From Marinobacterium_D sp050908845 (GTDB taxonomy: Bacteria > Pseudomonadota > Gammaproteobacteria > Pseudomonadales > Balneatricaceae), in contig NZ_CP194171.1 of the NCBI RefSeq assembly GCF_050908845.1, forward strand, positions 4,154,001 to 4,218,000: DNA of 64,000 nt, in the 5' to 3' direction. Of the stretch, positions 8,411 through 16,819 are shown piece by piece. The notes beneath the pieces are model-generated. The model did not search any database. It worked only from the letters and a program-made list of their open reading frames with translations, and had not been told where the DNA came from. Both the position numbers and the translations under genes were made by a program. Each line of letters begins with the position of its first letter. Within the stretch, counting starts at the first letter, position 1.

Positions 8411-9919
8411 TCAGACCCGCGGGCGCATGGCCGGGAACAGGATCACGTCGCGGATCGATGCGGAGTCGGTGAACAGCATCACCAGACGGTCGATGCCGAT
8501 ACCTTCGCCGGCGGTCGGCGGCAGACCGTATTCCAGCGCGTTAACGAAGTCGGCATCGTAGTGCATCGCTTCGTCATCACCGGCATCCTTCTCTTCCACC
8601 TGCTTGCGGAAGCGCTCGGCCTGGTCTTCGGCATCGTTAAGCTCCGAGAAGCCGTTGGCCAGCTCGCGACCGCCGACGAAGAACTCGAAGCGGTCGGTGA
8701 CGAACGGGTTGTCATCGCTGCGACGCGCCAGCGGGCTGACTTCGGTCGGGTATTCGGTGATAAAGGTCGGCTGCTGCAGGCGGTGCTCGCAGGTCTCCTC
8801 GAAGATCTCGATCTGGATCTTGCCAAGGCCCCAGCCATCTTTTACATCGATATCCAGACGCTGGGCGATCTCGCGGGCAGCGTGCTCGTTGGCCAGCGCT
8901 TCAGCACTGATGTCCGGGTTGAAGTGCAGGATCGCATCGAACACGGACATGCGGGTGAACGGCTTGGACAGGTCGTATTCGAAGGTTTCGAGAACCTCAC
9001 CCTCTTCATTACGCACGGTATTGATGATCGTCGTGGTGCCCAGCACCTGCTCTGCAACCGTACGCAGCATCGCTTCGGTCAGGTCCATCAGGTCATGGTA
9101 GTCCGCGTAGGCCTGATAGAACTCGATCATGGTGAACTCGGGGTTGTGACGGGTCGACAGCCCTTCGTTGCGGAAGTTGCGGTTGATCTCGAACACCCGC
9201 TCGAAGCCGCCGACCACCAGGCGCTTGAGGTACAGCTCCGGCGCGATACGCAGGTACATGTCGATATCCAGCGCATTGTGATGGGTCACGAACGGACGCG
9301 CGGTAGCACCGCCCGGGATCGCCTGCAGCATCGGCGTTTCCACTTCCAGGAAACGGCGCTCGGCCAGAAACTGACGGATCGCTGCAACGATACGGAAACG
9401 GGTTTCGAACACATCGCGGGACTGTTCGTTGGTGATCAGGTCCACGTAGCGCTGACGGTAGCGCATCTCCATGTCCTGTAGACCCTTGTGCTTGTCCGGC
9501 AACGGACGCAGGCTCTTGGTCAGCAGCTGGTATGCATCCAGATTCACGTACAGGTCGCCCTTACCGGACTTCTGCAGCGTACCGGTGATACCGACGATAT
9601 CGCCCAGGTCCAGGGACTTGGCGAACGGACGCGCCTCCTTGGTGACATACAGCTGGATGCGACCACTCATGTCCTGCAGCACCATGAAGGCGCCACGGTT
9701 AAGCATGATGCGTCCCGCCACGGATACCTTGATGCCCGCTTCGGCCAGCTCCTCCTTACTCTTCTCACCGTGCTCCTTCTGCAGATCGCCGGCATAGCTG
9801 TCGCGGCGGAAAGTGTTGGGGAAGGCGTTGCCCTGCTCGCGCTGAGCGGCGAGTTTTTCGCGGCGCTCCGCGATCAGGCGGTTTTCATCTTGTTGAGGGG
9901 TCTGAGCGTTGTCGGACAT
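8411..9919 (-). CDS. lysS: Lysyl-tRNA synthetase, class II
   Basis: Charges tRNA-Lys. An N-terminal OB-fold anticodon-binding domain (about residues 60-145) is followed by the class II core. Motif 2 (FRNEGLS...NPEFTMIEFY) and motif 3 (GIGIDRLVML) are visible. Length is 502, close to the Escherichia coli enzyme. ATG at 9919. It follows prfB by 50 bases on the same strand, the common prfB-lysS pair. Confidence 0.97.
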   Translation of the reverse strand: MSDNAQTPQQDENRLIAERREKLAAQREQGNAFPNTFRRDSYAGDLQKEHGEKSKEELAEAGIKVSVAGRIMLNRGAFMVLQDMSGRIQLYVTKEARPFAKSLDLGDIVGITGTLQKSGKGDLYVNLDAYQLLTKSLRPLPDKHKGLQDMEMRYRQRYVDLITNEQSRDVFETRFRIVAAIRQFLAERRFLEVETPMLQAIPGGATARPFVTHHNALDIDMYLRIAPELYLKRLVVGGFERVFEINRNFRNEGLSTRHNPEFTMIEFYQAYADYHDLMDLTEAMLRTVAEQVLGTTTIINTVRNEEGEVLETFEYDLSKPFTRMSVFDAILHFNPDISAEALANEHAAREIAQRLDIDVKDGWGLGKIQIEIFEETCEHRLQQPTFITEYPTEVSPLARRSDDNPFVTDRFEFFVGGRELANGFSELNDAEDQAERFRKQVEEKDAGDDEAMHYDADFVNALEYGLPPTAGEGIGIDRLVMLFTDSASIRDVILFPAMRPRV

Positions 9920-9969
9920 CAGGTCTGTACCTTAAAAAAATCGCTTAAATCGGTCACTGAAGGCGCGGA

Positions 9970-11064
9970 TCAGAGTCCGGCCTTGAGACTGGCTTCGATA
10001 AACTGGTCGAGATCGCCATCGAGGACGCGATCACAGTTGGAGGTCTGCACGTTGGTGCGCAGATCCTTGATGCGCTGGTCATCCAGTACGTAGGAGCGGA
10101 TCTGACTGCCCCAGCCGATATCGGCCTTGGTGTCTTCCACTTCCTGCGCGGCTTCACGACGCTTGAGCATCTCCATCTCGTAGAGTTTCGCGCGCAGCTG
10201 TTTCATACAGGTGTCGCGGTTCTGGTGCTGCGAACGCGCGGACTGACTCTGCACCACGATACCGGACGGCTCGTGGGTAATACGCACGGCGGATTCGGTA
10301 CGGTTAACGTGCTGACCACCGGCACCTGAGGCGCGGTAAACGTCGACGCGCAGGTCCGCCGGGTTGATCTCGATATCCACGTTGTCATCGATCTCCGGAG
10401 AGACGAAGACGGACGAGAACGAGGTGTGGCGGCGGCCGCCGGAATCGAACGGCGACTTGCGAACCAGACGGTGAACACCAGTCTCGGTACGCAGCCAGCC
10501 GAAGGCGTACTCACCCTCGAAGCGTATGGTGGCGGACTTGATACCGGCCACATCACCATCTGACACCTCGATCAGCTCGGTCTTGAAGCCCTTGGCCTCG
10601 CCCCAGCGCAGGTACATGCGCAGCATCATGTTGGCCCAGTCCTGGGCCTCGGTGCCGCCGGAACCGGCCTGGATATCCATGAAGGCGTTGTTGCCGTCGG
10701 CTTCGCCGGAGAACATGCGGCGGAATTCGAGCTGGGTCAGCTTCGCGGTCAGGGACTCGACTTCGGACTCAACCTCGGCCACGGTATCTTCGTCGTCTTC
10801 TTCGACGGCCAGGTCGAGCAGTTCACGGGCGTCGGTGACGCCTGTTTCCAGATCATCGATGGTGCTGACCACGCCTTCAAGGCTGGAGCGCTCGCGGCCC
10901 AGCTGTTGAGCGTTTTCCGGGTTGTTCCAGATCTCAGGATCCTCGAGTTCACGCTCCACCTCTTCGAGGCGCTCTTTCTTGACGTCGTATTCGAGGTAGG
11001 TACGCAGCAGTTGGGTGCGCTCGCCGATATCCTTGAGACTATTCAGTATCGGGTTAATTTCCAT
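9970..11064 (-). CDS. prfB: Peptide chain release factor 2, encoded without a frameshift
   Basis: Recognises UGA and UAA stop codons and triggers peptide release. The SPF anticodon-like tripeptide (RKSPFDSGGRRH) and the GGQ loop (GAGGQHVNRTESAV) are present. Length is 364. In most bacteria prfB needs a programmed +1 shift at an in-frame UGA near codon 25. Here the codons run CGT ACC TAC CTC GAA TAC GAC in one open frame, so the autoregulatory shift site is absent. The ATG start at 11064 lacks a strong ribosome-binding site, but MEINPILN agrees with homologues. It is cotranscribed with lysS. Confidence 0.96.
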   Translation of the reverse strand: MEINPILNSLKDIGERTQLLRTYLEYDVKKERLEEVERELEDPEIWNNPENAQQLGRERSSLEGVVSTIDDLETGVTDARELLDLAVEEDDEDTVAEVESEVESLTAKLTQLEFRRMFSGEADGNNAFMDIQAGSGGTEAQDWANMMLRMYLRWGEAKGFKTELIEVSDGDVAGIKSATIRFEGEYAFGWLRTETGVHRLVRKSPFDSGGRRHTSFSSVFVSPEIDDNVDIEINPADLRVDVYRASGAGGQHVNRTESAVRITHEPSGIVVQSQSARSQHQNRDTCMKQLRAKLYEMEMLKRREAAQEVEDTKADIGWGSQIRSYVLDDQRIKDLRTNVQTSNCDRVLDGDLDQFIEASLKAGL

Positions 11065-11354
11065 CTGGGTTTCAAAAACTCGCTGCTTGGAAAAAGGAGC
11101 ATATTCTACCTGATCTGACCGGCTGTTTGAATTGTGTACGCCGTTACGAAAGCCGAAACAGTGAAGCCAGGGGGATTAGCCCACACCAGCCCTGCCCAAA
11201 GTGGAAAAACCGGCCGCCTGGCGTCAGTTTTCAAGCGGGCGAAAGGAACAATTTGTTCACCAACATCTCTTAATATCAGTAAAATTCCAGCGGCGGGATC
11301 AGCAATAAGGATCAGCCGCCAAGCCTGTCAGTGACGATAAACGGAGCACACCAC
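11065..11354. other. Intergenic region between divergent prfB and cytochrome b561 genes
   Basis: 290 bases without a supportable gene. It must hold the promoters for prfB-lysS (leftward) and the cytochrome gene (rightward). A possible -10 (TAATAT near 11271) and a near direct repeat GATCAG...GATCAG (about 11297-11315) are the only structure noted. The 66-codon frame at 11134-11334 has no family signature. Confidence 0.5.
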
Positions 11355-12026
11355 ATGGACGCCACGACACAAACCCGATCACTTCCCGTATGGGATATTT
11401 TTACCCGCCTGTTTCACTGGAGCCTGGTAGGCGCCATCGGCTTCGCCTGGTGGAGTGGTGAAGAGGGAGGCACCTGGATGAACTGGCATATGATCGCCGG
11501 CTACGCGGTGGTTTCACTGGTACTGTTCCGGTTGATCTGGGGCTTTGCCGGCAGCCCCTACTCCCGTTTCAGCGACTTCCTGCGCGGCCCTGGTATAACG
11601 CTGAACTACCTCAAGCAGGTACTGAGCGGAAAAGCCCCCACCTACACCGGCCATAACCCGCTGGGTGGCTGGATGGTTCTGCTGCTTATTGTTCTATGCG
11701 CCGTGCAGGGCATCACCGGCCTGTTTGCCACCGACGATATATTCACCGAAGGTCCGCTGACATCCATGGTCAGCGGCGACACTGCCTCTTTCCTGACCAG
11801 TGTGCACGAGATCAACTTCAACATTCTGCTGACCGCCGTGGGCCTGCACCTGCTGGGCGTGGTTTACCACCAGCGTTTGAAGCGCGAGCCTCTGGTTCAG
11901 GGGATGATCCACGGGCGTAAACCGGTTACCAACAGCCACAGCCATCCGGCCCTGGCGCCGTTCGTCCGCGGCACTGTCGTTGCGGCAATCGCAGTGGCAC
12001 TGTTTGTGCTGCTGTATTCGCTATAG
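11355..12026 (+). CDS. Cytochrome b561-type membrane diheme cytochrome
   Basis: A prokaryotic cytochrome b561/Ni-Fe-hydrogenase b-subunit-like protein of the inner membrane. It has four to five hydrophobic helices over 223 residues. Candidate heme ligands are the histidine in RLFHW near residue 20, NWHM in helix 2, and histidines in the NFNILLTAVGLHLLG segment. The start is ATG at 11355 with GGAG nine bases upstream; an earlier GTG at 11331 is less likely. It converges on a cytochrome c' gene, and the two are commonly paired, with the membrane protein exchanging electrons with the periplasmic cytochrome. Confidence 0.85.
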   Translation: MDATTQTRSLPVWDIFTRLFHWSLVGAIGFAWWSGEEGGTWMNWHMIAGYAVVSLVLFRLIWGFAGSPYSRFSDFLRGPGITLNYLKQVLSGKAPTYTGHNPLGGWMVLLLIVLCAVQGITGLFATDDIFTEGPLTSMVSGDTASFLTSVHEINFNILLTAVGLHLLGVVYHQRLKREPLVQGMIHGRKPVTNSHSHPALAPFVRGTVVAAIAVALFVLLYSL

Positions 12027-12058
12027 GCTGATCGCTGCGCTGCATGCGACAGAAACAG

Positions 12059-12082
12059 CAAGGGCGCCTTCAGGCGCCCTTG
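12059..12082. terminator. Terminator between cytochrome b561 and cytochrome c'
   Basis: Perfect 10-bp stem CAAGGGCGCC (12059-12068) with 12073-12082 and loop TTCA. The convergent position suggests it serves both genes. Confidence 0.75.
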
Positions 12083-12104
12083 TCAGACAGGTTAAGCTGC
12101 AGGA

Positions 12105-12548
12105 TCAGTCACGGAAATTGTCGTGACAGCCCTTACAGGTTTTACCCACTTCACCGAAGGCCGGCATGATGGTGCCCATATCGCCTGAGGTTGAGGCTTC
12201 GGCCAGTGCGGCGGTGGTTTCCTGAAGCTTGTCAAAACCGGCGCTGAACTTATCCATCTCCTCCCAGATCACCGGCAGCGCATCGGTATCACCTTTATCT
12301 GAACCTTCGATAAAGCCCTCTTCCGGCATGTAGGTCAGCTGGTTCAACATCTCGGCGCGACGGGTAAATTCAGCCTGATCATATTCGATATCGCCTTTGG
12401 CCATGGCAGCCATCGGGCCGAAATACCATTTCATCGCCTGAAAAATTCCCTGGCGATACTCGATTGCATCTTCCACATCATCGGCATAAACGTTCAGACT
12501 GCCGGCGAGCAGCGCACCACTCAGTGTTGCAATGACAAGCTTCTTCAT
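12105..12548 (-). CDS. Cytochrome c' family protein
   Basis: Periplasmic four-helix-bundle cytochrome, class II. A signal peptide (MKKLVIATLSGALLAGSLNVYA) is followed by the mature protein. The heme-attachment site CKGCH sits at residues 138-142, at the extreme C-terminus as usual for this class. Length 147 fits. ATG at 12548. Known members bind NO or CO or act with a b561 partner; the convergent cytochrome b561 gene next door fits that pairing. The precise role is not deducible. Confidence 0.92.
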   Translation of the reverse strand: MKKLVIATLSGALLAGSLNVYADDVEDAIEYRQGIFQAMKWYFGPMAAMAKGDIEYDQAEFTRRAEMLNQLTYMPEEGFIEGSDKGDTDALPVIWEEMDKFSAGFDKLQETTAALAEASTSGDMGTIMPAFGEVGKTCKGCHDNFRD

Positions 12549-12625
12549 TTTCTAGATTCCTTCTATTGGGATGGTTTTCAACTCTATTAGACGATCAGCA
12601 TGCACCAAGTTCCGCGCTGCACAAC

Positions 12626-13141
12626 TCAAATCTCAAAGGCAGCCAGCACCTCCGGCACCCAGCGCTCAACACGCTCGCTGGTCTCACCCGACTGGGCATC
12701 CTCATCGATGGCCAGCCCGACGAAGTGGCTGCGATCCTCGCTCAGCGCTTTCGACTCTTCAAACTCGTAACCCTCCGCCGGCCAGGGTGCAACCAGCTCG
12801 GCCCCGCGCTCCTGCACCAGCTCCGCCAGCATCCCCATGGCATCCACGAACCATTCGCCATAACCGATCTGATCGCCAAGCCCGAACAGCGCGACGCGGC
12901 GGCCGCTGAAATCAAGCAGTTTCAACTCTTCCCAGATCGCATCCCAGTCCTCCTGCAACTCACCGTAGTCCCAGGTCGAGATGCCAAACACCAATCGGCT
13001 ATAACCTTCGATGGCTGCTACCGGTTCCACCGCCAGATCATGCAGCTCGACCCGTTCGCCACCTATCAGCCCCGCGATCTGCTCTGCCACCGATTCGGTG
13101 TTGCCGGTGGTACTGGCATAGAAAAGGCCAATCTTGTCCAT
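12626..13141 (-). CDS. Flavodoxin
   Basis: A 171-residue FMN-binding electron carrier. The phosphate loop STTGNTESVAEQIA follows the first strand (KIGLFYA). The ring-binding loops are STWDYGELQ near residue 60 and GLGDQIGYGEWF near residue 95. This is the long-chain FldA type. ATG at 13141 is preferred; a GTG four codons earlier is possible. It lies downstream of the phasin gene, separated by a terminator. Confidence 0.9.
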   Translation of the reverse strand: MDKIGLFYASTTGNTESVAEQIAGLIGGERVELHDLAVEPVAAIEGYSRLVFGISTWDYGELQEDWDAIWEELKLLDFSGRRVALFGLGDQIGYGEWFVDAMGMLAELVQERGAELVAPWPAEGYEFEESKALSEDRSHFVGLAIDEDAQSGETSERVERWVPEVLAAFEI

Positions 13142-13171
13142 CGCTAAACCCACTAAACTGTACTGAAACGA

Positions 13172-13196
13172 AAAAAGCAGCCAACGGCTGCTTTTT
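13172..13196. terminator. Terminator downstream of the phasin gene
   Basis: Perfect 11-bp stem AAAAAGCAGCC (13172-13182) with 13186-13196 and loop AAC. On the minus strand it is followed by a T-rich run, so it ends the phasin transcript before the flavodoxin gene. Confidence 0.8.
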
Positions 13197-13241
13197 CAAT
13201 ATTACCCGACACCAGGAACAGGTCGATAGCGTCTCGGCCCC

Positions 13242-13568
13242 TCAGGAACCGGAGAATTTATCCAGCGCATTCTCACTCAGCGCCTGCATCGCATCCCGCG
13301 CTTCGCTCAGCGCCTTCAGGTTCTGCTGGTTAGCCGATTTGAGTGTTTCCTCCAGCTCTTTGGCATACGCCTTTTGCAGCTCAAGTATGTCAGCAGGGGT
13401 TTTGCAGTTCTGCAATTCCCGGGTCTGCTGAACAGTGGCTTCAATGAAGGCCTTGGTGCAATCCATCTGATGTTTGGTCAGTTCCTCAAGCATCTTCGTC
13501 TGGATATCAGCCAGTTCCTTGAACGGTCCCATAGACTGACTGAACATTTTGTTCATATCTTGAAACAT
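13242..13568 (-). CDS. Phasin-family protein
   Basis: A 108-residue, mostly helical, charged protein. Family features are the QTKMLEELTKHQMDCTKAFIEATVQQTRELQNCKT core and the PADILELQKAYAKELEETLKSANQQ helix, as in polyhydroxyalkanoate granule-associated phasins. It has no signal peptide. PHA synthase genes are not in the window. ATG at 13568. It is divergent from gloA over 167 bases. Confidence 0.85.
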   Translation of the reverse strand: MFQDMNKMFSQSMGPFKELADIQTKMLEELTKHQMDCTKAFIEATVQQTRELQNCKTPADILELQKAYAKELEETLKSANQQNLKALSEARDAMQALSENALDKFSGS

Positions 13569-13735
13569 GCCACACCATCCTTTTTCTTCTACACATTATT
13601 TAATGATTTTAATTAAGCATTGTAGACTTGCTTTCGCAATACGCCGATCTCGGGAAGTTACGAAAAAGTCTATAGCGTCTCAGCGTGCCCTGAACTTGTA
13701 CATAGTTTCCCTTTTCAATTCAAAGAGGTATTCCC

Positions 13736-14128
13736 ATGCGCTTTCTTCACACCATGCTTAGGGTCTCCGACCTGGAAAAATCACTTTCGTTCTATACCGA
13801 CGTACTGGGTATGAAGCTCCTGCGCCGCAAGGATTACCCGGAAGGCAAATTCACCCTGGCCTTTGTCGGTTACGGCGAGGAATCCGAACAAACCGTGCTT
13901 GAGCTGACACACAACTGGGATACCAGCGGTTACGATCTGGGCAATGGCTATGGCCATGTAGCCATCGAGGTTGAGGATGTCTATGCCGCCTGTGACAGCA
14001 TCAAGGCCAAGGGCGGCGAAGTGGTTCGCGAGGCGGGGCCGATGAAACATGGCACCAGCATTCTCGCCTTCGTCAAGGATCCCGATGGTTACATGATCGA
14101 ATTGCTGAGCCCCCAGCGCAACGACTGA
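13736..14128 (+). CDS. gloA: Lactoylglutathione lyase (glyoxalase I)
   Basis: Converts the methylglyoxal-glutathione hemithioacetal to S-lactoylglutathione. The four metal ligands His5, Glu56, His74 and Glu122 are at exactly the positions known for the nickel-dependent Escherichia coli enzyme. Length is 130. ATG at 13736 with AAGAGG upstream. It stands alone between the phasin and Sel1 genes. Confidence 0.96.
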   Translation: MRFLHTMLRVSDLEKSLSFYTDVLGMKLLRRKDYPEGKFTLAFVGYGEESEQTVLELTHNWDTSGYDLGNGYGHVAIEVEDVYAACDSIKAKGGEVVREAGPMKHGTSILAFVKDPDGYMIELLSPQRND

Positions 14129-14129
14129 G

Positions 14130-14143
14130 GCCTGTCCGCAGGC
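14130..14143 (+). terminator. Short hairpin after gloA
   Basis: GCCTG (14130-14134) pairs with CAGGC (14139-14143), loop TCCG. Short and without a U tract, so only a possible terminator. Confidence 0.25.
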
Positions 14144-14340
14144 TTGCCGAGGCTGCGCTGAAACGCAAATTCCGGTACAATTCGCGACCATATTAGAAGA
14201 ATCTGAATTGCCTCATCTGTCTGCGCCGCATCCGGCACACACTCCTCGAGGCAAAAGATGTAGCCGAACGCAGAGTTTACCGGCGGGCCCGCCCGGATGT
14301 GGGCCCGAACAGTCAGATTTATTGCAAGGCATGAGTTTTA

Positions 14341-15150
14341 ATGAAAAAGATCGCACTGATGACAACCGCCGGCCTGCTGCTCAACCTGCAGGTCGAGCTG
14401 GTCTCCGCCGCCTCAATCAGCGCCGCCAAGCGCGCCTTTGACGAGCAGAACTACTCCGAAGCGCTCAGCGAACTGACGCCACTGGCACAGGATGGCAACC
14501 CCGCAGCGCTGAACATGCTCGGCAAGATGTACGAAAACGGCTGGGGCGTGGACGCTGACGCTGACACGGCCAAACGCTATTACGAGCGCGGCGCCCGCCA
14601 GGGTGACCTGGAAAGCGTCAACAGCCTGCGTGCACTGAAAAACAAGGCGTTCAAAAAAGAGTTCGACAGCCTGCTGCCGGACGCCGAAGCCGGTAACGCC
14701 GGCGCGCAGAACCGCATCGGCGAGATGTATGAATTTGGCCAGGGTGTTGAGCGCGATCCCGACGCGGCCTTCGCCTGGTACCAGAAAGCCGCCGACCAGG
14801 GCAACCTGACCGCCTGGCACAACCTGGGCCGCTGCTACAATTTCGGCACCGGAGTGGAACAGAATTACGAAACCGCGGAAGCCTGGTATCGCAAGGCGGC
14901 CGAGCAGGGCCACCAGCAGGCGATGTTCTTCCTCGGCACCCTGTATGCCACCAATCACGGCGGCGATACCAGCCACGATTCAGATGTGTTCGCTTATGCC
15001 TGGCTCTACAACGTAGCCGAGCAGGGTGACAGGACTGCCCGCGCCATCGAGTCCCGGCTGAAAATGAAGCTGACCGAGGCGCAGTTGAACGAAGCTCAGG
15101 CATTGGCCGAGGAGTACAAAACCAAGTACATCGAGCCATTCAGCAACTGA
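14341..15150 (+). CDS. Secreted Sel1-repeat (TPR-like) protein
   Basis: A 269-residue protein with a signal peptide (about residues 1-23, ending VSAA). Sel1-like repeats follow: ALNMLGKMYENGWGV, AQNRIGEMYEFGQGVERD, AWHNLGRCYNFGTGVEQN and AMFFLGTLYATNHG, each about 36 residues apart and followed by an A-x-x-WY-x-KAAxQG helix. Sel1 proteins are usually scaffolds for protein-protein contacts; the partner is unknown. ATG at 14341. Confidence 0.85.
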   Translation: MKKIALMTTAGLLLNLQVELVSAASISAAKRAFDEQNYSEALSELTPLAQDGNPAALNMLGKMYENGWGVDADADTAKRYYERGARQGDLESVNSLRALKNKAFKKEFDSLLPDAEAGNAGAQNRIGEMYEFGQGVERDPDAAFAWYQKAADQGNLTAWHNLGRCYNFGTGVEQNYETAEAWYRKAAEQGHQQAMFFLGTLYATNHGGDTSHDSDVFAYAWLYNVAEQGDRTARAIESRLKMKLTEAQLNEAQALAEEYKTKYIEPFSN

Positions 15151-15157
15151 TTTAAAC

Positions 15158-15192
15158 GGTGGGCGACGCCGTTAGGCTGCCCACCCAGTTTT
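15158..15192 (+). terminator. Hairpin with T tract after the Sel1 gene
   Basis: GGTGGGC (15158-15164) pairs with GCCCACC (15179-15185), followed by CAGTTTT. An alternative AACGG/CCGTT pairing exists inside. Probable terminator, eight bases after the Sel1 stop. Confidence 0.5.
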
Positions 15193-15214
15193 CCCTCCCA
15201 GGATTTCCCCAAAG

Positions 15215-15682
15215 ATGCATCGCCCCTTTCGTGAAGAGTTCACCGATATCCGCCCGGCCAGTTTCAGCAAGCGCCTGCTGTCCATGGTTTACGATGGCCT
15301 GATCCTTGTGTCGATCTGGATAGGGGTAGCCATTGTCGGGACCCTGATTAACCATGGCGGCGTCATTTCGCCGCTGGGACGCGCGGCAATGCAGTCCGCG
15401 GCCTTCTGCTGCAGTTTCCTGTTCTTCGGCTATTTCTGGACCAAAAACGGCCAGACCCTGGGCATGCAGGCCTGGCGCCTGCGCGTGCAGACATTCGATG
15501 GTCAGCGCATCAGCTGGACCCAGGCGTTGATCCGTTTTATCTGCGCCATCGTTTCCTGGATACCGGCGGGCCTGGGTTACCTGTGGATGCTGTTTGGCGA
15601 CGAACGCCTGACCTGGCATGACCGCTGGTCTGAAACCAGCGTGGTCAGCCTGCCGAAGCGGGAAAAGAAAAAGAAGAAATAG
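15215..15682 (+). CDS. RDD-family membrane protein
   Basis: A 155-residue inner-membrane protein. The name-giving Arg/Asp pattern is visible: a first helix preceded by RPASFSKRLLSMVYDG, the TLGMQAWRLRV motif in the middle, and LTWHDRWSET at the end. Two to three transmembrane helices lie between. The tail is a lysine run (KREKKKKK). It is convergent with lptG. RDD genes beside lptFG are also seen in pseudomonads. The transported substrate, if any, is unknown. Confidence 0.85.
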   Translation: MHRPFREEFTDIRPASFSKRLLSMVYDGLILVSIWIGVAIVGTLINHGGVISPLGRAAMQSAAFCCSFLFFGYFWTKNGQTLGMQAWRLRVQTFDGQRISWTQALIRFICAIVSWIPAGLGYLWMLFGDERLTWHDRWSETSVVSLPKREKKKKK

Positions 15683-15716
15683 CGAAGTGGCTCAGTCGCT
15701 GCCGGAGCAGATGCAG

Positions 15717-15740
15717 AGGCGGGCCAGCCCGCCTTTCTGT
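15717..15740 (+). terminator. Terminator between the RDD gene and lptG
   Basis: AGGCGGG (15717-15723) pairs with CCCGCCT (15728-15734), loop CCAG, then TTCTGTTCT. It sits between convergent genes. Confidence 0.6.
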
Positions 15741-15751
15741 TCTGAGCAGCC

Positions 15752-16819
15752 TTAGCCGGCGCGTCTGAGCAACCAGAACCCGGCCAGAAAACAGATCACA
15801 ATGGGCAGACTGACCGCCAGCAAGGGTGCAAAGCCAAACACGCTGCTGGCCGGGCCGAGAATATCCTGCGCAAACTTGAAGCAGACCCCGCAGATCACGC
15901 CGGCAATCACCCGCTGGCCCGCCGTCACGTTACGCAGCGGACCGAAGATAAACGACACACCGATCAGCACCAGCGCCGCAATCGACAGCGGCTGCAACAG
16001 TTTGCCCCACATCGCCAGACGGTAGGTATCGGCGTTGATCCCCTGGTCGTCCAGGTAGGCCGCATAGCTGGCCAGCCCGGTGATCGACAGGTCCGTCGGT
16101 TCCACGATAATCACCGACAGCAGCCGTGGCGTCAGCCCCGTTTTCCAGCGTTCCTGCTCCAGGGTATCCGCTGCGGTGCGATCACCTTCGAAGCGGGTTT
16201 CCCGCACGCCGTTCAGCAGCCAGCCATCGTCCGTGGCCTCACCCGTTTTGGCATAACTCGAGCGCAAAAGCTGGCGCTGATCGTCAAATTCATAGCGGGT
16301 GATACCATGGATCATCCCGCCCGGTTCAATGGCCGCGATATGGATGAACTCGTTGCCTTCACGGTGCCAGGCGCCCTCTTCCGCATCGAGGATACCGTCG
16401 GTGGCCTTGGCGATGGCGCGGTTGCTTACCGCCAGGCGTTCGCTCACCGGCGCAAAATACTGGCCGAGAGACAGCTCGATCACCATCAGCAGCAACACCG
16501 GCTTGAACACCGCCAGCACGATACGGGCGGTGGAGAATCCAGCCGCACGCATCACCGTCAGCTCCGACTGACTCGCCAGGGAACCGAGACCGATCAGGCA
16601 TCCCACCAGCGCACTCAACGGCAGCATCTCGTAGATCCGCCGCGGCGTGGTCAGTGCCAGGTAGCCCAGCATATCAATGAAGGTGTAACGCTCGGTGAGC
16701 TGATCGAGTTCATCGATCAGCGAGGAGAGCAGATCCAGGCCAACGACGACCAACAGCACCACGCCAATGGCGGAGAGCACATGACGGGCGATATAGCGAT
16801 CCAGGCGAGCGAACATCAT
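15752..16819 (-). CDS. lptG: LPS export ABC permease LptG
   Basis: One half of the LptFG inner-membrane permease that, with LptB, extracts lipopolysaccharide toward LptC-A-D-E. Three transmembrane helices lie at each end and a periplasmic beta-jellyroll domain (about residues 120-260) in between. MLPLSALVGCLIGLGSLASQSE is the coupling-helix area. Length is 355. The ATG at 16819 overlaps the lptF stop (ATGA), so translation is coupled. Confidence 0.95.
   Translation of the reverse strand: MMFARLDRYIARHVLSAIGVVLLVVVGLDLLSSLIDELDQLTERYTFIDMLGYLALTTPRRIYEMLPLSALVGCLIGLGSLASQSELTVMRAAGFSTARIVLAVFKPVLLLMVIELSLGQYFAPVSERLAVSNRAIAKATDGILDAEEGAWHREGNEFIHIAAIEPGGMIHGITRYEFDDQRQLLRSSYAKTGEATDDGWLLNGVRETRFEGDRTAADTLEQERWKTGLTPRLLSVIIVEPTDLSITGLASYAAYLDDQGINADTYRLAMWGKLLQPLSIAALVLIGVSFIFGPLRNVTAGQRVIAGVICGVCFKFAQDILGPASSVFGFAPLLAVSLPIVICFLAGFWLLRRAG

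Noticed and set aside
10960..11000. Programmed frameshift site in prfB
   Set aside because: Looked for and not found; the frame is continuous.
11134..11334. 66-codon frame between prfB and the cytochrome b561 gene
   Set aside because: No ribosome-binding site, no recognisable sequence, and it overlaps the probable promoter region.
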